This document shows positions 26,841-35,500 of a DNA stretch of 35,500 bases, one piece after another. Each line of letters opens with the position of its first letter. Position 1 is the stretch's first letter. Under the pieces are notes generated by a model. That model had not been told where the DNA came from, ran no database searches, and worked only from the letters and a program-made list of their open reading frames with translations. Origin of the DNA: Chrysochromulina tobinii (Eukaryota > Haptophyta > Prymnesiales > Chrysochromulinaceae); NCBI GenBank assembly GCA_001275005.1, contig JWZX01003038.1, positions 1 through 35,500 on the forward strand. The letters are read 5' to 3'. The position numbers and the translations under genes are program-made.

Positions 26841-28352
26841 ATGCAGCGCCGCGACGAGGATCAACCGAAGGATCAATGGAAATCGTACGTCGACAGCATG
26901 CACGAGCGCAATCCCTTCGGCATGAAGATGCGACGGACGCGCTCTGAGTCGGTGCTGCCTAAACCGGCGGCACTCAGCGGGGTCAAGCCCTGGCAGCACG
27001 GGATGTCGCGCACGAGGATCCCAGCACCCTTGCGGTCATCAGCATCTGAGCTACGCCTGCCAGCCATCCGACCACTCGACAAATACTCAAAGCTCGCATT
27101 CTTACAAGCTCAGAATGAGCATCAGCTGAGGCGCACGCCGCCCGCATTCCCGATGCACCTACCGCCGCTGCTACTTGCAGCCGAGGTGCGTGCACATGCA
27201 AACGAGCAGCAAATGCAACTGCAAATGCGACGCACCGAGAAGCAACTGGCAGCAAGCCGCCTCGCGGCGGCCGCCGAGGCGGACTCATACGCGGTGTTGG
27301 CATCCGATCGCGCAGCAGTCACGGCAAAAGAGAGGGCGGAGAAGAAGAAGAACATCAAGAAGACCGCTTTCGTCATGCAGGTGTCAGAAGCGGTGAATGC
27401 CAAATTTGGCAACATGTTCAAGGCCTTCCAGAGCATGGACCTCGACCGCTCAGGCTCGCTCAACGAGAAGGAGCTTGCTCGCGCGCTCGATCTGCTCAAC
27501 ATTCCCATCGATCGCCCAAAGCTGCGCGAGCTCATCTTGTGTTGCGACAGGGATGGCGACGGCCAGGTGGACTACAAGGAGTTCGTGGACGTGCTCGCAC
27601 GCGACACGGTGACACTCGCGGCAATGGGCAAGCGCGACATGCAGGCTCTGGAGGCGATGGGTGTGGCGGACCTTGACAAAGAGTTCCTCGGTCACAAGAC
27701 GTTCAAGAATGTGAAGGCGACCATCAATGAGAGCTTCGACCTGGCCATGGCTCGCGATGAGAAGGAGGACCCTGCTGCCAGCAAGGTGAGCAGCGCGTCG
27801 ATGGTCAAGCAAGCCTCCGATTCGCTCAACGCTAAGTTTACCAATATGCGCAAGGCCTTCCAAGACATCGACCTCGACCACAGCGGCAGCCTGTCCGCAG
27901 AGGAGCTTTGGCAAGCCTTCGATCGGTTGAACCTCCAGCTCGACCGGCACAGCTTCAAGGCTCTCATCACTGCATGCGACAAGGACGGCAATGGCAACAT
28001 TAGCTACGAAGAGGTATGTGGCCGGGAGAGGCTCGCCACACATTCTGCTGCTCTCGCATCCTGTGCACACATACCTAATCTTTCGGCTTCTGCTGCTGCC
28101 TGCTGCCTGCTGCCTTGCTGCCTGCTGCCCCACACATGTGCCTTCGATGCTTTATTCGAGTCGCGCCCGTGTGTGGCGCAGTTTGTGGACGCGCTCGCAC
28201 GAGATACGGTGACGCTTGCGGCAATGGGCAAGCGCGACATGCAGGCTCTGGAGGCGATGGGCGTGGCGAACCTTGACAAAGAGTTCCTCGGCTTCAACAG
28301 GAAGATCAAGAATACGAAGGCGTCGATCAACAGCACCCTGGACTTTGATTGA
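26841..28352 (+). CDS. Four-EF-hand calcium-binding protein with one intron
   Basis: I read join(26841..28013,28182..28352), 447 aa, from ATG 26841 (MQRRDEDQPKD). A basic N-terminal region of about 175 residues with a coiled-coil stretch (NEQQMQLQMRRTEKQLAA) precedes two EF-hand pairs. Loops: DLDRSGSLNEKE (200-211), DRDGDGQVDYKE (236-247), DLDHSGSLSAEE (344-355), DKDGNGNISYEE (380-391). All have acidic ligands at positions 1, 3 and 12, so all four should bind calcium. Each pair is followed by the same linker (FVD.LARDTVTLAAMGKRDM). The intron falls exactly after Glu391, and its removal restores EEFVDALARDT as in the first lobe. Two calmodulin-like lobes from internal duplication; a calcium sensor, perhaps axonemal or cytoskeletal, but no specific family named. 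Confidence 0.88.
   Translation: MQRRDEDQPKDQWKSYVDSMHERNPFGMKMRRTRSESVLPKPAALSGVKPWQHGMSRTRIPAPLRSSASELRLPAIRPLDKYSKLAFLQAQNEHQLRRTPPAFPMHLPPLLLAAEVRAHANEQQMQLQMRRTEKQLAASRLAAAAEADSYAVLASDRAAVTAKERAEKKKNIKKTAFVMQVSEAVNAKFGNMFKAFQSMDLDRSGSLNEKELARALDLLNIPIDRPKLRELILCCDRDGDGQVDYKEFVDVLARDTVTLAAMGKRDMQALEAMGVADLDKEFLGHKTFKNVKATINESFDLAMARDEKEDPAASKVSSASMVKQASDSLNAKFTNMRKAFQDIDLDHSGSLSAEELWQAFDRLNLQLDRHSFKALITACDKDGNGNISYEEVCGRERLATHSAALASCAHIPNLSASAAACCLLPCCLLPHTCAFDALFESRPCVAQFVDALARDTVTLAAMGKRDMQALEAMGVANLDKEFLGFNRKIKNTKASINSTLDFD
28014..28181 (+). other. GT-AG intron, 168 bp, in frame and stopless
   Basis: Donor GAG|GTATGT and acceptor GGCGCAG|TTTGTG flank a CTGCTGCCTGC-rich pyrimidine tract. 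The length is a multiple of three without stop codons, so retention would insert 56 Ala/Cys/Leu-rich residues inside EF-hand 4. Confidence 0.85.
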
Positions 28353-29042
28353 CCTGGCAGACGCATGTGCTTGAAGAAGAGAGATCCTTGCGAAGAAGCG
28401 ATGCGCCTTGACGGCGCGCACCTGTTGCACGAGAAGCATGAGGGGCTATACAGAGGTGGGTAAGAGGTGGGCAGGTGGCACAGGGTTGTACAGAGGTGGG
28501 CAGGTGGCTCAGTGGTGACTTGCGCACCGCGATGTGGTATCGACGCACCGTTGTTCTCGGTGAGGCACACACAACTCAAGAACTCGCCCCCATGTCGCAC
28601 AGAACATTCTGTGCTGTCGTGTGTGGCCGGTTCGGGTCACGCTTACGGCACTATTACGGCAGATGTGGGGGGGCGAGACACGAGAGATATGCTAAGTGTG
28701 TCTCCTGTGTGAACAGAGAGGTGGCGCCGACACTGAAGCAGAGATGTTTCAGATGACTCAACCAGTGTGTTCGTCAACTATAGTCAACTACACTCGACTC
28801 TACACTCAGCTCTCAGGCTCGCTCAAGAGAAGATGAACAGATACAGAGAGTGCTCTGAACTGTTGGTGCTGTTGCGCGGGCGACGCGAGACGACAGAGCG
28901 GAGAAGCGTAAGGGCCTCTTCACGCTATAATTGATATCGCGCTCTCGGTCTCGAGGGACGAGGCCTTACGTTGATGTGCGGCTCGGCTTCATCTGGTCGG
29001 GTGCTAATGAGTCATGTTGTGTGAGCCGCACACCTTTACACA
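28353..29042. other. Convergent intergenic region
   Basis: 3' flanks of the EF-hand gene (+) and the modular membrane gene (-). TACAGAGGTGGG occurs at 28449-28460 and 28489-28500 within a GGTGGG-rich 50-bp stretch. AGTCAACTA-type short repeats occur near 28780. No gene or RNA was seen. Confidence 0.45.
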
Positions 29043-31690
29043 TTAAACAGAGATGAGATCGGCAGCATCGTCGACCGTGGCGACGCTCACCGCCCCATGC
29101 CGCGATCGGCCGCGCTCGATCGCCTCGCGGAGCGCATTCACACTGCAACCGCCAAGAAGTGAAACGAGCAGCCTTAGCAGCCACCACACCCCGATGCTGA
29201 GCAGCCCAGAGAAGCTCAGCAGCAGCGCTCGCGAGCTCGTGTACTCGGAGTTCAGTCCTGGAAAGGGCGGTGGAAGAGCCGAAAGCACTGCAGCAAAGGG
29301 CGGTGGGGGCGGCCGTGGTGCAGCAGTTGGAGGCCATTCCATTGTGCACGAAGTGGCACGCCAGTGTGCCAGCTTGCCCTGCAAGTGCAGGTACACGTAC
29401 GGCCACTCCTGAGCTGCAAAGGTTGTCGGTAGCAGGAGCACGGACACGTGCAACTCGGTGCTGCCGGGTCTTCCCGGGACGTGATCCTCTGGGATGCGAT
29501 CTCCCGGGACGTGATCCTCTGGGATGCGATCTCCAGGGCCGTTGACGAGCAGCAGAGCGTTCCTGACATGTAGCGTCCGTAGCTGCTTGCCGCTCAGCGT
29601 CATGTCGAGTCGCACACCCGCTTGCCATCGGTCGACGACAATCTGCACCGTGAACCACGCTTGCGCCGCCTCCGCCTCCGCAATTGCCGCTGCCGTAGGC
29701 GGCGGCGCCGCCGTCGCTTCAGGCTCCCATCGCTTATACTGGGGTGGCAGCGGTGGTGGGTGCTGTGCAGGAGGCTCATCAGCATCGGTGCCCAGCAGCT
29801 GCACGAAGCCCGGACCGAGCTCTACACACTCAGCGGCTCCAAAAGATTGCAGCACGTTGGGCGGTGAGAAAGGGTGGGGCGGCGTCGGCGGGCGCATCGG
29901 CTGTGGCGGGAGCGGCGGCGGCGGCGGCGGCGAGGGCGGCAGCGATGCGTTGCATCGAATCACTGGGCGACCGAGCGGTATCGACCTTGCGCGGAAGCCA
30001 AAGAAGCACGAGGCCTGACCATATGGATCGTCATCCGTCGGCTGCAGCGACAGGACGAAAGGGAGGTTCTTCGCGCTACTGAACTGGCGGATCTGGGCAG
30101 CCTCTGCGGCTTCCAAGTCCGCTCGGAGGGCGTCGCTCTCCGCCCGTTGACGGTTGAGATCCTCCCACGATTGCAGTGTCATCGGCGGCATCCACGGGCT
30201 AGGCGAGGGCGAGGGCGGCGGCGGCGTAGGCGTCGCCACGTACCGCGGGTCGACACAAATCGAACCGGTAGTGCCCTCTTTCCGAAGGCTGTCGGTCCAA
30301 GGCCCACAAAAGAAGCAATAAGAGGTATCAGGGCCAACCAATGGAAATCAAGGACAATGTATCAGGGGTACTCAGGGGCAATTCAGGGCCATCACCTCGC
30401 GGCCCACGGCCCGAGAAAGTCTTCTCGCCACGAGCGGCTGTGGGGACGAACGTCCTGATGGAGACGCCCCATGTGCACGGCGTCCAGGTACTCGCCGCCA
30501 TACCCGCCCAGCTCGAAGAGCATCTCAATGCCCGGGAGCGGCTCGGTGGCGTCACGCACGCGCGTGCCGAGGTACGTCGCGCCCCAAATCTGGAGTGGCG
30601 TGCTCAGCCCGGGGGCGACATGGTAGGTCACGTTGGCGATCACAGGCAGCTCGCTGACGCCCGGCCATGTGAGGCTGATGTGAGCGCCTGGGACCCAACG
30701 CCGGAGCAGCACGCGTACCTCGGTCGTCCGTGACGAGGCATCGAGCTCGCTCAGTGAGTAGCCGTCCAGAGGGTCCAGGTCGAGAGGACAATCAGGGTAC
30801 CCTTGCTGAAGCACTTGCTGAAGCGATGCGACGTAACCGACTGCGGCTATGGTGCCGTCGATGCAGTGCAGCGAGGGAGTCGGCGGCAAGGTCGACACGA
30901 CGCTCGCCTCAATGAGGATGCATGCGCCGCCCAGGAGGACCTCGTGCTTCCAGCCACAACGGCTCGTCATCGTGGCACGCCCAAGCTCGAGGATCGTCAC
31001 CGGGCTGCTGCTACGCGGTACCACCAGATTCTCCAATGCGGTGTACTCGGAGGGTGGCACAAGGCGCGCGCCGCTCAGCTGCTCAATTTTAGGCAGCTGT
31101 GGCGACCACTGGACGAGTACGCGGCCACCCGGTACCCACTGCCGAACCCATATCTTGAGGTGGATGCGGTGGTAGGTCGCACGCGACGTGTCCCCATTAT
31201 CCGATGGAAAGGAGCTCTCTTCAGTTGCGATGCGCATGCCGTCACACTCAGCCAGAGGTGGCGGTCCTGGCAGTGGCGGCGGTAGTGGCGGTGGCGATGG
31301 CGATGGCGGAGATCCGGGCGAGGGAGGATGCGAGGGTGGGGTTGGCGGCACGTTCGGCGGTCCGTCCTCGAACCACGCGACGGCGTTTTCAAACGCGGGC
31401 TTGTCCAAGAACATCGTCGTCTGCGCAATATCCTTGGTTTCCACCTCCGCGTCCTCATCGTACGAATGGGTGGTGCCGGGCGCAGCGGCGAATGTGCGTG
31501 TGTCAGTCAGTATGTCAGTGCCCTCATCTCTGCTGATGGTTGGGATACGAAAGGGGATTTCGGCGGGCGTGTCGGTGAATGCTGCGAATTCACCAAAGCG
31601 GAGGTTTGGATTGTCCTTGCGAGGCTCGTGCGTGAAAGCTGCAACGAACGTGCGTGTGGCAAGAGCAAGAAGCGCGACGAACGGCCTCAT
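29043..31690 (-). CDS. Two-exon, membrane-anchored Pro-rich protein with three Trp-containing beta modules
   Basis: I read complement(join(29043..30288,30396..31690)), 846 aa; phases fit (GCGAG|GTGATG, phase 2; CGACAG|C). ATG 31690 begins a signal peptide (MRPFVALLALATRTFVAAF). Pro/Ser stalks lie at about 111-145, 452-468 and 549-576. Three modules share a hydrophobic strand, then W-x-x-G and alternating strands: IHLKIWVRQWVPGGRVLVQW (176-195), EVRVLLRRWVPGAHISLTW (324-342), FTVQIVVDRWQAGVRLDMTL (644-663). The pattern recalls carbohydrate-binding beta-sandwich modules. A TM helix lies at 786-811 (RALLLSFSGLLSIGVWWLLR onward), leaving a 35-residue cytoplasmic tail. Likely a cell-surface or wall/scale protein; carbohydrate binding is inference. 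Without the intron the gene would look like two unrelated ORFs. Confidence 0.75.
29473..29534 (-). repeat. 30-bp coding tandem duplication
   Basis: CCCGGGACGTGATCCTCTGG and the following ten bases occur twice, with a period of 30 bp. They encode GDRIPEDHVP twice inside the third module of the membrane-anchored protein. Confidence 0.85.
30289..30395 (-). other. GT-AG intron, 107 bp
   Basis: Donor G at 30395 (AG|GTGATG) and acceptor AG at 30290-30289 (CCGACAG|CC). The phase-2 join creates one serine codon. The intron contains several in-frame stops and repeated CCCTGA motifs. Confidence 0.7.
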
Positions 31691-31988
31691 AGTCCGGTCT
31701 TGCACGCTCAGCTTGTCTATGTTCTTTCAGGGGACCGTGACTTGGGGGCGCGGCCGTTTTGCAAGTTGCCGCGAGCTCCGCCGTTGCATGCGCGAGCCAA
31801 CTTACTCGTCTGCACAGAATGATGTTTATACCTATCAGGTGACCTTTACCTTAAAGGCGGAATTGGCCCAGGTTAAAGGTTTTAAGAATATGACGTAGCT
31901 ACGGATCTTGCAGACGCTCATAGAGTCACTCTATGCTATTTAAAGAGTCACAGTGCCACTCACTCGTTTCCGTATTCAATCACCCCGC
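31691..31988 (-). promoter_or_regulatory. Promoter region with CCAAT and TATA-like boxes
   Basis: Read on the minus strand, GGCCAATTCC (ATTGG at 31862-31866 on plus) lies about 35 bp upstream of GTATAAAC (TTTATA at 31825-31830 on plus). That in turn lies 135 bp before the ATG at 31690. Between them are inverted ACCTTTA/TTAAAGG motifs. TATAAACAT is shared with the promoter upstream of 890. Confidence 0.45.
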
Positions 31989-33893
31989 TCATTCCGGAAT
32001 GAGCTCGTACCGCGTTACGGGCGACTCGATCGCGTCTGCGGGTCCATCTCTCCCCGGCACCACGTCTGCAATCGCCTCTCCACTCCCCTCGTCCGCGAGT
32101 TCTGCTCCCGCTGCTCGCTCCCCCTGCATCATGCGGGTTCCCTCTGCAATGTGCTCCTCAGAGTCGTCGACAGGAGGATCCCCCGGGCGGTGGAGTGAGA
32201 GCGATGAAAAGTTGAAGTCACAGTCGAAATGGTATCTGCCCTTTAGAAGCCCCGATGGCGACTCGTCATCCAGTCCAGAAGCGCCGAGGTCGTAGAGGAG
32301 TCCATCTAGGCCCATCTGCCACAGGCGGAGGCGTGTCTGAACCGCCAAGCGGTGAGGTGAAGACGCAATCTCGGTGAGGGCCGAGGAGATTTGAAGGCGA
32401 GCCGAGGCGCAATTGGCAGTGTGATGCTCCGCTGCAGCGACTGCCGCCTGGGACGTCTGCCGTACCCCATCCGCGAGAGCGGACGCGAGGTGCCCGCTGC
32501 GGTGCATCTCTAAGTAGTCGAGCGTGTTGATTGATGTCCGCGACCGGCGTCCTGCCAGCCACCGCTCATGCTCACCCACAGCCTCCCAATGGGCCGCAAG
32601 AACCCCCTCGCAGGTCGCACACTGCTCCAGCTCGTTGACGAGGAGCCGATGGTGGTAGCCGAGCATCTTTATAGCCTCGGATGCGGCGGCTCCTAGCTCG
32701 TCGAGCTTGAACAGGACGTCCACCTCCTCCCGTGCAAGCATGACGTCCTCCTGTCGGGTGATCTGCAGGTGGTGGCTACAGTCTGCCACTATCCGTTGTT
32801 CTCGATTGCTCACTTTTTCAGCTTGGGCGATCCCCCGCTCGACCACGCGAGTCGCCCGTTCGGCACGCAACCGTGCGTAGCGAATCCGCTGCAGGCTTCT
32901 ACTCAGAAGCTCCTTCAGCTTGATGGGCGGCAAATTGGTGCAATCTCTCGGACCTTTTTTCTCTGGCCATCGCCACAACTCCTTGGGACTGTCTGGGTTT
33001 CGAGGGTTGGCGTAGATGCCGTCCCAAGTGGGCCCCGAATCATCCCACGGCGGTCGATACCAAGCCGGAAGGAAGGAGGCAAAGGTTGTCGTCTTAGAAG
33101 GCGAGGCCGACTTGGACTTCGAAGGCGATTTTGGGAGTGTGACCACGAGCGATGTTGCGCGTGCATCCGTCACGTTGTCACCTTCTTCGGGCGCGGTCAT
33201 CACGTCCCATTCGGCTGGTTTGGGCGGCCGTGGCGCAGGCGAAGGTTCGCGGCCGTAAGGAATCGCCGAAGGCGACTTCACCGAGATCCCGGGGCTGTGG
33301 CTGCTCTCATCAATTGCCGAGACGACCTCGGCCATAGAATTTGCGAGGAACGTCTTCCCATCCAACGAAAGATAACCTTGGATGGCCTTCTCACGTCGGT
33401 CGTTCCTGGTTTGGATTGTGGAAGGTCCCGCTCTTATACGGGGAGATGTGCTGCGAGGCGGCGCTCTGATCGGCGAGGCACTGCGTGCCTGCACACTGCG
33501 CAGCAAGGCATTGCGTGGCGAGGCATTCTGGAGGCCTTCAAACGGTGATGGGCTGCGCGGTGAGGTAACGAGCTTTGGCACTCGCCTGACGGACGAGAAA
33601 TACTCCTGGGCCTCGTTGTAAGACCTCCCTCTTCTTGACGGAGAAACGAAGCCTAAGGAATTGCAAGTAATAGAGATTGGTGACGGACGGGAATTGGTTG
33701 GATTCCTCGATGGAAACGATGTCCGACTTGGTGATGCCCTTGGCGACGATGGAGAGCTCGCAACGTGTTTTGCGAGCACTCCTGCGCCTCTTGGCACCGG
33801 CGATTGATGCGCACCACTCAGTGTTGGCTGAGATACATCAAAAGGCTGTGGACGTGTCGTGGGTGCGCTTCGGGGCCTTCGTGCGCTCGACAT
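31989..33893 (-). CDS. Ser/Pro-rich protein with central helical coiled-coil domain
   Basis: 634 aa from an ATG at 33893 (MSSARRPRSAPTTRPQP) to the stop at 31989. The first 290 or so residues are basic, rich in SP and RSxSP motifs (SPRASPSRTSFPSRNP), and disordered, typical of phosphorylated or microtubule-binding regions. A Trp-rich stretch follows (FLPAWYRPPWDDSGPTWDG and WRWPEKKGP, about 290-330). Then a long helical region (about 335-540) carries Ala/Glu/Arg heptads and a Cys-x-x-Cys (ECATCEG-like) segment. An acidic tail closes the protein. No family recognised; SP-rich plus coiled coil would fit a cytoskeletal or basal-body protein, but that is inference. Confidence 0.65.
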   Translation of the reverse strand: MSSARRPRSAPTTRPQPFDVSQPTLSGAHQSPVPRGAGVLAKHVASSPSSPRASPSRTSFPSRNPTNSRPSPISITCNSLGFVSPSRRGRSYNEAQEYFSSVRRVPKLVTSPRSPSPFEGLQNASPRNALLRSVQARSASPIRAPPRSTSPRIRAGPSTIQTRNDRREKAIQGYLSLDGKTFLANSMAEVVSAIDESSHSPGISVKSPSAIPYGREPSPAPRPPKPAEWDVMTAPEEGDNVTDARATSLVVTLPKSPSKSKSASPSKTTTFASFLPAWYRPPWDDSGPTWDGIYANPRNPDSPKELWRWPEKKGPRDCTNLPPIKLKELLSRSLQRIRYARLRAERATRVVERGIAQAEKVSNREQRIVADCSHHLQITRQEDVMLAREEVDVLFKLDELGAAASEAIKMLGYHHRLLVNELEQCATCEGVLAAHWEAVGEHERWLAGRRSRTSINTLDYLEMHRSGHLASALADGVRQTSQAAVAAAEHHTANCASARLQISSALTEIASSPHRLAVQTRLRLWQMGLDGLLYDLGASGLDDESPSGLLKGRYHFDCDFNFSSLSLHRPGDPPVDDSEEHIAEGTRMMQGERAAGAELADEGSGEAIADVVPGRDGPADAIESPVTRYELIPE

Positions 33894-34340
33894 CGTTGAT
33901 CCAGTGCAGGTGCGTGTGGCACCAGACGGACTGCGCGCTCACGCCTTTTTTCATCGAGTGTTGACAAAACAAGTCTCCGTGAAACTGTAAACGAAACGGC
34001 GCTGTGGCGCACGATCGGCACTGACAATTCGAGCTTCGGCACCATGCTGCACAATAAGTACCGCAGAGCGCGCGCGCTGACCGGACGCTGACCGAACTGA
34101 CCGAACGCAGTTTCGCAGCCTGTACCGTAAAGAACTACTTTGTAGATATAATGAACTGCAAAAAAAAACTATGAAAAGTTGCCAACCGTTCGTCTAGGGC
34201 GCGGCCTCTTCTGAGTCGGCCGCTGGGTTGGCACGCGCGGTTGTGGCGCGGTCGGAGAGTCGGTTTGGTTGTGAGTTTCGTGAGTTCCCCTCCGGGCCGA
34301 AAATAGATCGCGTCCTCGTCGCCGCCGGCCGGTCGAGCAC
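33894..34340. promoter_or_regulatory. Divergent intergenic region, 447 bp
   Basis: It lies between the minus gene starting at 33893 and the plus gene starting at 34341. It has an AT-rich stretch at 34125-34180 with an A9 run, and three CTGACCG motifs at 34078, 34088 and 34097. It is probably a promoter region for both genes. Confidence 0.4.
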
Positions 34341-35171
34341 ATGACCCATTATCAACGAGCACCCGGCCAGCCGCTGTGCCAGTTTGGCGCTGCCTGCACG
34401 CGTAAGAAGGCAGACCACTACCGATCGCTCGATCATCCACCGAATCATCCAAAGCTGCTCCACGCTGCCAACATGAAGCACCAGCACCAGCAGCTCGAAC
34501 GCGATGCTGTTGCTCTGGACCGCTCTAGATGTGCACTGCAAGGCAGGGATGGTGATGATCCTTCGACTGCAACGTATACTTGCGCCGGCTGCGGATCAAA
34601 AATCGTCGGGTTCGGGCGATGGCGCAATCACATGAAGAGGGCAAACAAGCGAGGTGGTGGCGATTTTCCGACGACGACGACTGGCAGCGCTGCGTTTTCC
34701 ACCGCCGCTGTCTCCAAGAAGGAGTCGTTTCGTGCATTAGCAGAACGCAATCTTGCGACACACCGCGAGCACAATCCGGCATCGCCAGCGGCAGATGAAT
34801 CGGCACAGGTGCGTGATGCTACGCGGGCAGGTGCATCCATCTCGTCTGCCACTGCAAAGGTGTCCGCGATGCAGCAAGCTGCGCGCGAGGCACCGCTACA
34901 GTCCAGAGTTGAAGGCAAGGCCGTGTGGCGACTCTCTGGCAAAGAGAAGCGGGCGCTGGCCGAGGCAGCGGCGAGAGGAGAGGCTCCACGGGCCGTTGCC
35001 GCCGAGTTCGCCTCTCGGACGGTACCTGCATGCAAGCCGACCGCCGCAGATGCTCCACGCTCCGTGGATGCTTCTGAGCGAGACGATGGTGAAGAGAAGC
35101 AGCCAGTCGGCAAGCGCTGGCTGGCTACGGCTGCTGGGAAAAGTGAGAAGCGCCAGCGCAAATTCTATTGA
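34341..35171 (+). CDS. PBZ (poly(ADP-ribose)-binding) zinc-finger protein
   Basis: 276 aa from ATG 34341. Residues 13-33 are CQFGAACTRKKADHYRSLDH plus P: Cys13, Cys19, His26, His32 with C-x5-C-x6-H-x5-H spacing. The aromatic-Gly after the first Cys, the Arg-Lys after the second, and the final HP are the PBZ pattern of APLF/CHFR-type proteins. PBZ fingers bind poly(ADP-ribose), usually at DNA breaks or mitotic checkpoints. A second finger-like segment, YTCAGCGSKIVGFGRWRNHM (about 78-97), has CxxC and one His; a fourth ligand is not evident. The rest is Ala/Arg/Glu-rich and disordered, with a basic C-terminus (KRWLATAAGKSEKRQRKFY) that could be an NLS. No catalytic domain; probably a nuclear PAR reader. 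Confidence 0.75.
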   Translation: MTHYQRAPGQPLCQFGAACTRKKADHYRSLDHPPNHPKLLHAANMKHQHQQLERDAVALDRSRCALQGRDGDDPSTATYTCAGCGSKIVGFGRWRNHMKRANKRGGGDFPTTTTGSAAFSTAAVSKKESFRALAERNLATHREHNPASPAADESAQVRDATRAGASISSATAKVSAMQQAAREAPLQSRVEGKAVWRLSGKEKRALAEAAARGEAPRAVAAEFASRTVPACKPTAADAPRSVDASERDDGEEKQPVGKRWLATAAGKSEKRQRKFY

Positions 35172-35500
35172 GCTGAAGGCGGCGTTTTTGGGCTTGCGTG
35201 ACACCCAGGTGAGAGGTTGCAGTGAGAGGTGACCGTGTGTCGGGTGGACGTGAGCCGGACACATCGTTCATTCACACCGGAATTCTTCCCCACCCCCGGT
35301 TTCGTCTGAATACCGGGAGGGAAGCCTCAGAGATTAACCGCCAGCGTGAAATTAGCGCGTGCGCGAAACGATAGGAATTTGCGGTGGAGCCCGAATTCCG
35401 ACTTGTCTGTCCGTCTGTCCGTGTGTGTGCCAGTCTGTCGTCCCAAATTTGGGAGCACAAAAGCGGGCGCTTCAAGCTCCTTCGAACCGCGTCCCAAATT
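35172..35500. other. 3' flank, no gene recognised
   Basis: It contains a TCTGTCCG-type short repeat at about 35405-35430 and the palindrome CCCAAATTTGGG at 35442-35453. The half-palindrome GTCCCAAATT recurs at the very end of the window. The neighbouring gene, if any, lies outside. Confidence 0.4.

Noticed and set aside
1-35500. Search for transposons, CRISPR arrays, rRNA, viral capsid or polymerase genes
   Set aside because: No transposase, integrase, reverse transcriptase, terminal inverted repeats, regularly spaced repeats or rRNA motifs were seen.

Overview
The window is nuclear DNA from a GC-rich, flagellated eukaryotic microbe, most likely a unicellular alga. A haptophyte is my best guess; a dinoflagellate, pelagophyte or green alga cannot be excluded. 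The reasons are long, mostly intron-poor ORFs with strong third-position G/C bias, a few short GT-AG introns (71, 107 and 168 bp) whose phases fit, AATAAA-like 3' signals, an axonemal nexin-dynein regulatory complex protein (DRC7), a SUMO protease, a poly(ADP-ribose)-binding zinc finger, and proline-rich secreted or membrane proteins of algal cell-wall style. No operons, rRNA, tRNA, CRISPR arrays or transposons were found.

Layout. 1-5.4 kb, all minus strand: a truncated serine/RS-rich NKAP-like gene with a tandem promoter element, an EF-hand-like protein, an ankyrin-repeat gene in pieces, and a two-exon gene of unknown family. 5.4-10.7 kb: an unknown 216-aa protein (+), an Ala/Lys-rich protein (-) head to head with an LRR protein (+), then on the minus strand an MTQ2/N6AMT1-type eRF1 methyltransferase with a 51-aa one-pass membrane ORF ending 8 nt before its start codon. 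10.9-16.6 kb: a type II membrane sulfotransferase (+) with an 11-residue tandem repeat tail, then a ROMO1/MGR2-like mitochondrial protein (-) head to head with DRC7 (+). 17-26 kb, all plus strand: a SENP6/7-like SUMO protease with two huge insertions in its catalytic domain, a class I SAM methyltransferase, and a 1408-aa protein that joins secreted six-cysteine repeats, a proline-rich stalk and a membrane segment to a predicted cytoplasmic S1 RNA-binding domain, IQ motifs and an Ala/Glu repeat tail. 26.8-35.2 kb: a four-EF-hand protein (+) with one in-frame stopless intron, a two-exon membrane-anchored proline-rich protein with three related Trp-rich modules (-), a Ser/Pro-rich coiled-coil protein (-), and a PBZ zinc-finger protein (+).

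The genes form no single pathway; the region looks like ordinary euchromatin. One layout rule stands out: four divergent pairs have start codons separated by only 203-249 bp, which suggests compact bidirectional promoters. The most unusual items are the membrane/S1 fusion protein, the SUMO protease with split catalytic domain, the small membrane ORF abutting the methyltransferase, and the modular wall-type protein recovered by splicing.
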